Shown piece after piece: positions 1 through 6,112 of a stretch of 9,517 bases of DNA; position 1 is the stretch's first letter, and each line of letters opens with the position of its first letter. Source of the stretch: Pseudomonadota bacterium (GTDB lineage: Bacteria > Pseudomonadota > Gammaproteobacteria > Xanthomonadales > Rhodanobacteraceae); assembly GCA_021777635.1 (NCBI GenBank), contig JAJYDI010000077.1, positions 1-9,517 of the forward strand. The letters are read 5' to 3'. A program made the translations under genes and the position numbers. The notes beneath the pieces were generated by a model that worked only from the letters and a program-made list of their open reading frames with translations, did no database searches and was not told the DNA's origin.

Positions 1-1
1 C

Positions 2-1054
2 GGCGGTGCCGCGCTCGGTTACACCTACGGCCGGCCCAATGTCGCGCGACTGGCCAGCGGCCGATGGGTGGTGCTGGTGGCGGGCGGTTACTTCCCGCAC
101 GGCTCCACCGATCCGGCCGCGAGCGAGACCGGCAGTTCGCTGTTCGTGCTTGATGCGCAGACCGGTGCGCTGGTCCGCGAGCTGAAGACGGGATCGGCAC
201 CGCAACCCGCCGTCATCAGCAGCGGCCTGGCGGCTCCGGTGCTCGGCGACTACCAGGGCGACCTGATCGATGACGTCGCCTTCGCCGGCGATCTGCAGGG
301 CCATCTCTGGCGTTTCGACCTGACCGATGCCGACCCGTCCCGCTGGGCGGTCGATCTGCTGTTCAGGCCGTTGACCCCGGGCAGCCGTCCGATCACGATG
401 ATGCCGCGCCTGTTTCCCGACGCGCTGACGCGTCGATTCGATGTCGTCTTCGGCACCGGCAAGTATCTGGGGCTGTCCGACCGCGCCACCCGCGGCACGC
501 CGGCCCAGGCGTTCTACGGCCTGCGCGACTACGGCCGTCATGCGGCGGTCTATCCGATCAGCGACGATTCGCTGCTGCAACAGGACCTGGACACGCTCGC
601 CGACGGCGTGCGGATCCTCACCGATGCGCCGCTGACGGGCAGCCGCGACGGCTGGTTCTTCCTGCTCGATACCCGTGCCGGCGAGCGCAGCGTCGTCACG
701 CCCACCGCGCTGTTCGACAGCCAGCGCGCGATCCTGGTCACGCTGATCCCCGGTGGCGATGACCCCTGCAACCCCGGCCGCGACGGCGCGGTGCTGGTGG
801 TCCAAGCCGCCAACGGCGGACCCGCTGCGGGTCCGGGCGCACTGGCGGCCGGCCGGCCGGTACGCCCCGGCTACGGCGTCGCCGGCGCGGCGGTATCCCA
901 TCCGCCGGTGGCGGGCCTGCTGCCGGTCGCGGCGCGCATCGGCGGCGGCCGGCTGCTGCTGCCGGGCATCACCCTGCCGGATGGCAGCACTTTCAGCCTG
1001 GGTGATGCCTACTGGCGGCGCCGTTCGTGGCGCGTGCTGCAGGATGCGCCGTGA
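2..1054 (+). CDS. pilY1: PilY1-type type IV pilus assembly/adhesin protein, C-terminal part (5' truncated)
   Basis: This is the last 350 residues of a protein whose beginning lies before the window; the frame is open from base 2. It reads LGYTYGRPNVARL and then RWVVLVAGGY, as in the C-terminal beta-propeller of PilY1, the tip protein that primes type IV pilus assembly and can act as adhesin and mechanosensor. The propeller blade motif AGDLQGHLWRFDL follows at about residues 95-107 of the fragment. Just before it, GDYQGDLIDD (about 82-91) sits where PilY1 carries its calcium-binding loop; it fits DxQxDxxxD, a slightly degenerate version of the usual pattern. The end, GDAYWRRRSWRVLQ, also matches the family. 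The internal GTG codons near base 68 are not the true start. The stop codon overlaps the start of the downstream pilin, which fits the minor-pilin operon order. The family call is secure; its N-terminal half cannot be judged. Confidence 0.92.
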   Translation, partial: GGAALGYTYGRPNVARLASGRWVVLVAGGYFPHGSTDPAASETGSSLFVLDAQTGALVRELKTGSAPQPAVISSGLAAPVLGDYQGDLIDDVAFAGDLQGHLWRFDLTDADPSRWAVDLLFRPLTPGSRPITMMPRLFPDALTRRFDVVFGTGKYLGLSDRATRGTPAQAFYGLRDYGRHAAVYPISDDSLLQQDLDTLADGVRILTDAPLTGSRDGWFFLLDTRAGERSVVTPTALFDSQRAILVTLIPGGDDPCNPGRDGAVLVVQAANGGPAAGPGALAAGRPVRPGYGVAGAAVSHPPVAGLLPVAARIGGGRLLLPGITLPDGSTFSLGDAYWRRRSWRVLQDAP

Positions 1055-1503
1055 GGGCTCCCGGGGTCGCGTCCGTCGGAGCGCCCGCGTGCCGGCGCGG
1101 GTGGCGTGCCGGCGCCGGCTACACCCTGATCGAGCTGATGATCGTGCTGGTGGTCATCGCGATCCTCGCCGCGGTCGCGATTCCCGCGTACCAGAACCAG
1201 GCCTTCCGCGCGCGCCGCGGCGACGGCAAGGACCTGCTGCTGCGCGTCGCCCTGGCCGAGGAGCGTCACTACACCAGCTTCCATCGCTATGCCGACACGC
1301 TCGCGGACCTCGGTTTCGGCAGTGGTGATTCCGAGCGGGGCTACTACACGCTCAGCGTGGCCACCGCGCGCAGCGCGCAGGCCTACACCCTCAGCGCCAC
1401 GCCGCAGGGCGTGCAGGCCGACGATGCGTGCGCCACGTTGACGCTGGACCACACCGGGGTCAAGGCGGAATCCGGCACCACCGGCAACGGCGATTGCTGG
1501 TGA
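1051..1503 (+). CDS. pilE: PilE-type type IV minor pilin (prepilin)
   Basis: A 150-residue prepilin. The class III leader ends at Gly23, and the mature protein begins YTLIELMIVLVVIAILAAVA. This gives the Gly(-1) that prepilin peptidase PilD needs, the conserved Glu at +5 (residue 28), and the hydrophobic helix that anchors the subunit in the inner membrane and later packs in the pilus core. Residue +1 is Tyr rather than the usual Phe. Two cysteines near the C terminus (DDACATL and the final GDCW) would close the D-region disulfide loop. GTG at 1051 is chosen as start because AGGA (1041-1044) lies 6 bases upstream and because it overlaps the pilY1 stop as GTGA, implying translational coupling. 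GTG at 1027 would add 8 residues but has no better ribosome site. PilE after PilY1 matches the minor-pilin operon of Pseudomonas and xanthomonads. The 23-residue leader is long for a pilin. Confidence 0.9.
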   Translation: MRAPGVASVGAPACRRGWRAGAGYTLIELMIVLVVIAILAAVAIPAYQNQAFRARRGDGKDLLLRVALAEERHYTSFHRYADTLADLGFGSGDSERGYYTLSVATARSAQAYTLSATPQGVQADDACATLTLDHTGVKAESGTTGNGDCW

Positions 1504-1519
1504 GTCGGGAGGACGTGGC

Positions 1520-1554
1520 GGCGGGCGCTGCTTGTGAGCCACCCGGCGCCCGCC
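1520..1554 (+). terminator. GC-rich inverted repeat after pilE, possible terminator
   Basis: GGCGGGCGC (1520-1528) pairs perfectly with GCGCCCGCC (1546-1554) around a 17-base loop, beginning 16 bases after the pilE stop. No T-run follows, so it is not a textbook intrinsic terminator. It may end or protect the pil transcript. The loop contains the -35 box of the tRNA promoter and the right arm abuts its -10 box, so the repeat could instead matter for that promoter. Its role is inferred from position only. Confidence 0.35.
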
Positions 1555-1560
1555 TAGAAT
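1532..1560 (+). promoter_or_regulatory. sigma70-like promoter of the tRNA-Thr gene
   Basis: TTGTGA (1532-1537, 4 of 6 matches to TTGACA) and TAGAAT (1555-1560, 5 of 6 to TATAAT) are separated by 17 bases, the optimal spacing. Transcription would begin around 1566-1568, a few bases before the mature tRNA 5' end at 1571. The stretch between the -10 box and the tRNA, GCGCGGCTGC, is a G+C-rich discriminator. That is typical of stable-RNA promoters under stringent (ppGpp) control in proteobacteria; such control here is an inference. Confidence 0.65.
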
Positions 1561-1570
1561 GCGCGGCTGC

Positions 1571-1646
<76 letters not shown>

Positions 1647-1672
1647 TGCCGATCGCGGCCGGTCCGATCGCG

Positions 1673-3760
1673 TCACGCCGGACGATCGCGCGGCGGATCG
1701 TCGGCGGGCGCGGCATGGAAATGCCGCTTGAAGGGCACGTCGGCGCTGCGGGGTTCCTCGAGTTCGCGCGCCAGGCGGTGACCGGCGTAGACCGCGTGCG
1801 CGATCAGGCCCGGCGCCTCGGCGTCGCCGATGCAGCGCAGCGAGCGGATGCCGGCAGCGGCCCGGTCCGCCTCGCGTTCCAGCAATTCCTGGTACAGCGC
1901 ATCGTGGGGCACCCGCGCGGTGATGCTGATGACCGCGTCGCAGCGCAGTTCGCGCGGCCGGTGATCCCAGGTGTCCTCGAGCGTCAGCGTGGCGTCTTCG
2001 AAGCGGGTGATGTTGTGCGCGACCATCGACCGGATGCCCAGCTCCGCCATGCGCTTGCGGATATGCCGGTAGTCGAGGGTGTGCTGGCTCCACGGCGCGA
2101 TGCCGTCGTCCGCGGTCACGCAGGTCACCTCACAGCCGTGCTGGCGCAGGCGTTCGGCCGCGACGCTGGCGTAGTAGAAGCCGTCGTCGTCGAACACCAC
2201 CACGCGCCCTTCCGGCAGGCGGCCGTCCATCAGGTCGTCGGGCGTGAACACGCGGGCGTTGTCCGCGAAGCCGGCGATGCCCAAGCCGTTGCTGCGCCCA
2301 TAGCCGTCCCGGCGCCAGCGGCAGCCGGTGGCGATCACGACGTGCTCGGCGCCGAAGTCGAGCACGTCCTGCGCGGACAGGGTCGAGTCGAGGTAGACGA
2401 CCACGTTGGCGAGCTTGCCGATCTGGCCGACGCGCCAGTCGCGCACCCGCGCCCACTCGGCCAGGCCCGGCAGGCGCGCCTCGCGGGTGACGCGTCCGCC
2501 GAGTTCGCGGCGGGCCTCGGCGAGACTCACCTCGTGACCGCGCTGACCCAGGGCGCGCGCGGCCTCCAGCCCGGCCGGCCCGGCGCCGACCACCAGCACG
2601 CGGCGGGCCGAGCGCGCGGCCGGAATGCGCTCCGGATGCCAGTCGCGCCGCCATTCCTCGCCCATGGTCGGGTTCTGCGTGCAGCGGATCGGCGAGCTCG
2701 TCATGTCGCCGGACACGCAGATGTTGCAGCCGATGCACTCGCGGATGTCGTCGATCCGGCCTTCCTCGATCTTGCGCGGCAGGAACGGATCGGCGATCGA
2801 CGGGCGGGCCGCGCCGATCAGGTCGAGCACGCCGCGCCGGATCTGCGACACCATGGTGTCGGGCGAAGTGAAGCGGCCGACACCCACCACCGGCTTGCGG
2901 GTGGTCTGCTTGACGAAGTCGATGAACGGTTCCTGGGCGCCCTCGGCGGCGAAGCGCGAGGGTACCGAATCGTTGTACCAGGCGGCCACGTTGACGTCCC
3001 ACAGGTCCGGCAGCTCGGCGAGCATGCCGACGATGTCCCGCGCCTCCGCCAGCTCGACGCCGCCGGGCCCGAGCAGTTCCTCGGTGGCGAAGCGCAGGGC
3101 GACGGCGCAGCGGTCGCCGACCGCGTCCCGGGTGTCTTGCAGGACTTCGCGCAGCAGCCGCACGCGGTTTTCAAGCGAGCCGCCGTAGGCGTCAGTGCGC
3201 TGGTTGCGCCGGCGCTGCAGGAAGTGCATCGGCAGCGACAGATCGTGCGCCGCGTAGACATAGATGATGTCCATGCCGGCGCGTCGGCCGCGGAGCGCCG
3301 CCTCGCGATGCCAGCGCCGGTACTCGCGGATGTCGTGCAGGGTCATCGCGCGCGCCTGCGACGGGTAGCCGTACTTGGACGGCTGGTGCGAGGGCGCCAG
3401 CAACACCTCGCGCGAATACAGGTTGGACGCGGTCGGGCCGTTGTGCGTCAGCTCCAGCGCCGCGAGCGCGCCGTGGGCATGCACCTTGTCGCACATCAGC
3501 GCCAGCGCCGGAATGTCGCGGTCGTCCCAGAGGCGGGCCTCGACATAGGGCGTGAGGTCGCTGCTCGGATGGATCTCGCACTCCTCGGTCGACACGACCG
3601 CCCAGCCGCCCTCGGCCTTGATCTCGCGCATCGCGGCATGCGCGAGCGGCATCGCGTGGCCCATGCCGTTGCAATGCGGAACCTGGAAAAAGCGGTTCTT
3701 CGCCGTGACCGGGCCGATCGTCACCGGCGTGAACAGGATGTCGTAGCGCGGGTCTCTCAT
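1673..3760 (-). CDS. Trimethylamine-dehydrogenase-type FMN/4Fe-4S oxidoreductase, substrate unknown
   Basis: A 695-residue flavoprotein resembling trimethylamine dehydrogenase (TMADH, 729 aa), dimethylamine dehydrogenase and histamine dehydrogenase, from MRDPRYDILF onward. Residues 1-340 form the Old-Yellow-Enzyme FMN barrel. Cys30 in QVPHC matches the cysteine that carries covalent 6-S-cysteinyl FMN. Tyr169 and His172 (YVYAAH), Arg223 and Asp264 (WYND) match catalytic and flavin residues. Cys342, 345, 348 and 360 bind the 4Fe-4S cluster. A GxGxxG dinucleotide fold begins at 392 (VVGAGPAG). The expected reaction is oxidative cleavage of a C-N bond with electrons passed via 4Fe-4S, in TMADH to electron-transfer flavoprotein. 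By eye alignment the amine pocket differs: Glu60 for Tyr, Glu74 for Ser, Thr105 for Trp, Asp352 for Trp355. ATG 3760 is chosen because homologues begin there; in-frame ATGs at 3793 and 3892 lack support. No partner gene is nearby. The family is sure, the substrate is not. Confidence 0.88.
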   Translation of the reverse strand: MRDPRYDILFTPVTIGPVTAKNRFFQVPHCNGMGHAMPLAHAAMREIKAEGGWAVVSTEECEIHPSSDLTPYVEARLWDDRDIPALALMCDKVHAHGALAALELTHNGPTASNLYSREVLLAPSHQPSKYGYPSQARAMTLHDIREYRRWHREAALRGRRAGMDIIYVYAAHDLSLPMHFLQRRRNQRTDAYGGSLENRVRLLREVLQDTRDAVGDRCAVALRFATEELLGPGGVELAEARDIVGMLAELPDLWDVNVAAWYNDSVPSRFAAEGAQEPFIDFVKQTTRKPVVGVGRFTSPDTMVSQIRRGVLDLIGAARPSIADPFLPRKIEEGRIDDIRECIGCNICVSGDMTSSPIRCTQNPTMGEEWRRDWHPERIPAARSARRVLVVGAGPAGLEAARALGQRGHEVSLAEARRELGGRVTREARLPGLAEWARVRDWRVGQIGKLANVVVYLDSTLSAQDVLDFGAEHVVIATGCRWRRDGYGRSNGLGIAGFADNARVFTPDDLMDGRLPEGRVVVFDDDGFYYASVAAERLRQHGCEVTCVTADDGIAPWSQHTLDYRHIRKRMAELGIRSMVAHNITRFEDATLTLEDTWDHRPRELRCDAVISITARVPHDALYQELLEREADRAAAGIRSLRCIGDAEAPGLIAHAVYAGHRLARELEEPRSADVPFKRHFHAAPADDPPRDRPA
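1681..1702 (+). terminator. Small inverted repeat downstream of the tRNA
   Basis: GACGATC (1681-1687) pairs with GATCGTC (1696-1702) around an 8-base loop, about 35 bases past the tRNA CCA and inside the last codons of the convergent dehydrogenase gene. No T-run follows on either strand. It could help end the tRNA transcript, but a 7-bp repeat of this composition can also arise by chance in such GC-rich coding sequence. Confidence 0.2.
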
Positions 3761-3984
3761 GGTGCTCGGGCCTGGCGGGCGATCGCGGCGCATTAACGCA
3801 CAGGCGCCGGCGCCGGGTCCGGGCGGCTGCGGCACCCGCTGCCGACGGCGAGCCCCCGCGACCGCCGACCCCGCCGGATCGTGAGGAGGCATCTTTTTTC
3901 GCCGACCCCCTACCGGCCGCGTAAAAACATCGTTAGATTGCCAACAAAGTCGTAATTGAGCGCTGCAAGACCTGTAAGGAGCCG
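3761..3984. promoter_or_regulatory. Divergent intergenic region with AT-rich island
   Basis: These 224 bases separate the divergently transcribed dehydrogenase and sulfotransferase genes and must hold the promoters of both. Bases 3918-3960 are only about 40% G+C in a roughly 70% G+C surrounding, as expected of a promoter or operator. TTGCCA (3938-3943, 5 of 6 to the -35 consensus) is present, but no convincing -10 box lies at the right distance on either strand. A T6 run at 3894-3899 has no hairpin before it on the plus strand. I therefore mark the region but no exact promoter. Confidence 0.5.
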
Positions 3985-6087
3985 TTGCCCCATGCCCGTG
4001 TCGCCGAGCCCGGCTTCGCCTGCGACTCGCCCGTGCCGGCGTGCCGCGTGAGCGAGGCCACGCCCACCGGCACACTGGACCAGGCGCTGGCTCACGCCGC
4101 CCATCTGCTCGACCGCGATCCGGTGCTGGCCGGCGCGCAAGCCGAGGAGATCCTCAAGGTGGCCGCCCACCATCCCGCCGCCTTGCGCCTGCTGGCGGCG
4201 GCCAAGGCGGCGCAAGGCGACTTGCAGGGCGCCCTCGACATCCTGGTCCCGCTCGCCCAGGCGCAGCCGAACTGGGCCCTCGTCCAATTCGATCTGGGCC
4301 GGGCCCTGGGGCGTGCCGGGCGCGGCCAGGACGCCATCGCCGCGCTGCGCCGGGCGGTGGCCCTGAAGCCCGATCTGCCGCAGGCCTGGCGCGTGCTCGG
4401 CGATCACCTGCGGGCGGCCGGCGAGGCCGCCGCCGCGGACACCGCCTATGCGCAGCACGTGCACCATGCCACCGGCGACCCGGGCCTGATCGCCGCGGCC
4501 GCGGCGCTGGCGGAAAACCGCCTGCCCGAGGCCGAGACTCTGCTGCGCGGGCACCTCCAGGGAGCAGCGACCGACGTCGCCGCGATCCGCATGTTCGCCG
4601 AGGTCGCCGCACGCCTGGGACGTTACGAGGACACCTGCCGGCTACTGGCGCGCTGCCTGGAACTGGCGCCGGGCTTTCAGGCCGCGCGCCAGAACTATGC
4701 CCAGGCGCTGCACCGCAACAACCAGCCGGAGCAGGCCCTGGTCGAGATCGAGCGCCTGCTGGCGGCCGAGCCCGGACATCCCGGCTACCGCAATCTCAAG
4801 GCGGTGGTGCTGTGCCGGACCGGCGACTACGACGCCGCGCTGCAGATCTATGCCGACCTGCTCGCGCAGCACCCGCACCACCCGAAGGTGTGGATGAGCT
4901 ACGGGCACGCGCTCAAGACCGCCGGCCACGGCGAGCGCGCCATCGCGGCCTACCGCCGCAGCCTGCAGGACGAGCCGTCCTTCGGCGAGGTCTGGTGGAG
5001 CCTGGCCAATCTCAAGACCTTCCGTTTCGACGTCGATGACCTCGCCGTCATGCGCCGGCAGCTGGCGCGCGACGACCTCGGCGACGAGGATCGCCTGCAC
5101 CTGGAGTTCGCGATCGGCAAGGCGCTGGAGGATGCGGCCGAGTTCGAACCCTCGTTCCGGCACTACGCGCGGGGCAACGCGATCCGCCGTGCGCAGCTGC
5201 ATTACCGCGCCGACGACACCAGCCAGCGCGTGCGCCACATCCGGGCGATGTACACGCGCGATTTCTTCGCCGCGCGCGCCGGCGCCGGCAGTCCGGCGCG
5301 CGATCCGATCTTCATCGTCGGCCTGCCGCGCGCCGGGTCCACCCTGATCGAGCAGATCCTGTCCAGCCACAGCCAGGTCGAAGGCACGATGGAGCTGCCC
5401 GAGATCATCTCGATCACGCGGATGCTGCGCGAACAGGGCGACCCCGACAGCGCAATGCCCTATCACGAGGCGCTGGCCGCGCTCGACGCCGAGGCCCTGC
5501 GCGGGCTCGGCGAGCACTACCTCGCCCACACCCGAATCCTGCGCAAGACCGCGGCGCCGTTGTTCATCGACAAGATGCCCAACAACTTCATGCACGTCGG
5601 CCTGATCCAGCTGATCCTGCCGAACGCGAAGATCATCGATGCCCGGCGGCACCCGCTGGCCTGCTGCTTCTCGGGCTTCAAGCAGCACTTCGCGCGCGGC
5701 CAGAGCTTCAGCTACAGCCTCGAGGATCTCGGCCGCTACTACCGCGACTACGTGGCGCTGATGGCGCATTTCGACGCGGTACTGCCCGGGCGCATCCACC
5801 GCGTCCTCTACGAGCGCCTGGTCGAGGACACCGCGACCGAGGTGCGCCGCCTGCTCGATTACTGCGGACTGCCGTTCGAGGCGTCCTGCCTGCGGTTCTT
5901 CGAGAACGTGCGTCCGGTACGCACGGCCAGTTCGGAACAGGTGCGCCGACCGATCTACCGGGACGGGGTGGATCACTGGCGTCACTACGCGCCATGGCTG
6001 GCGCCGCTGGAAACGGCACTCGGGCCGATCGCGCAGCGATATCCCGACGTGCCGGAACAAGCAAGCGATACAGCCAATGTCGGCTGA
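3985..6087 (+). CDS. TPR-repeat sulfotransferase (Sulfotransfer_3 family)
   Basis: A protein of up to 700 residues in two parts. Residues ~20-370 are a tetratricopeptide array of roughly nine helical pairs, with signatures such as FDLGRALGRAGRGQDAIAAL and SYGHALKTAGHGERAIAAY, a protein-binding scaffold. Residues ~440-690 are a sulfotransferase domain. DPIFIVGLPRAGST (440-453) is the 5'-phosphosulfate loop that binds PAPS. Glu466 or Glu470 in EGTMELPE is a likely catalytic base, and ARRHPLACCFSGF (553-565) supplies the Arg and Ser of the 3'-phosphate site. No signal peptide or membrane segment is seen, so a cytoplasmic enzyme is expected. The start is uncertain. TTG 3985 has AAGGAG only 3 bases upstream; GTG 4048 (679 aa) overlaps the stop of a 19-codon ATG frame from 3992. 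All key motifs are intact. The stop lies 25 bases before the receptor gene start, so they are likely co-transcribed. The sulfate acceptor is unknown. Confidence 0.88.
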   Translation: MPHARVAEPGFACDSPVPACRVSEATPTGTLDQALAHAAHLLDRDPVLAGAQAEEILKVAAHHPAALRLLAAAKAAQGDLQGALDILVPLAQAQPNWALVQFDLGRALGRAGRGQDAIAALRRAVALKPDLPQAWRVLGDHLRAAGEAAAADTAYAQHVHHATGDPGLIAAAAALAENRLPEAETLLRGHLQGAATDVAAIRMFAEVAARLGRYEDTCRLLARCLELAPGFQAARQNYAQALHRNNQPEQALVEIERLLAAEPGHPGYRNLKAVVLCRTGDYDAALQIYADLLAQHPHHPKVWMSYGHALKTAGHGERAIAAYRRSLQDEPSFGEVWWSLANLKTFRFDVDDLAVMRRQLARDDLGDEDRLHLEFAIGKALEDAAEFEPSFRHYARGNAIRRAQLHYRADDTSQRVRHIRAMYTRDFFAARAGAGSPARDPIFIVGLPRAGSTLIEQILSSHSQVEGTMELPEIISITRMLREQGDPDSAMPYHEALAALDAEALRGLGEHYLAHTRILRKTAAPLFIDKMPNNFMHVGLIQLILPNAKIIDARRHPLACCFSGFKQHFARGQSFSYSLEDLGRYYRDYVALMAHFDAVLPGRIHRVLYERLVEDTATEVRRLLDYCGLPFEASCLRFFENVRPVRTASSEQVRRPIYRDGVDHWRHYAPWLAPLETALGPIAQRYPDVPEQASDTANVG

Positions 6088-6112
6088 TCGACATGACTCG
6101 AGGGGGTCGCTC

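Noticed and set aside
1649..1672. CCGATCGCG repeated directly at 1649-1657 and 1664-1672 between the tRNA and the dehydrogenase stop
   Set aside because: It is a short, partly palindromic CGATCG-containing word that is common in such GC-rich DNA, with no clear hairpin or operator geometry.
3894..3899. T6 run as an intrinsic terminator
   Set aside because: No stable hairpin ends just before it on the plus strand, and no gene on that strand needs ending there.
3761..4075. N-terminal extension of the dehydrogenase by up to 105 residues
   Set aside because: The extra sequence is Arg/Pro/Ala-rich and unlike any family member. Trimethylamine dehydrogenase begins at the residue matching MRDP, and the extension would overlap the start of the divergent sulfotransferase gene.
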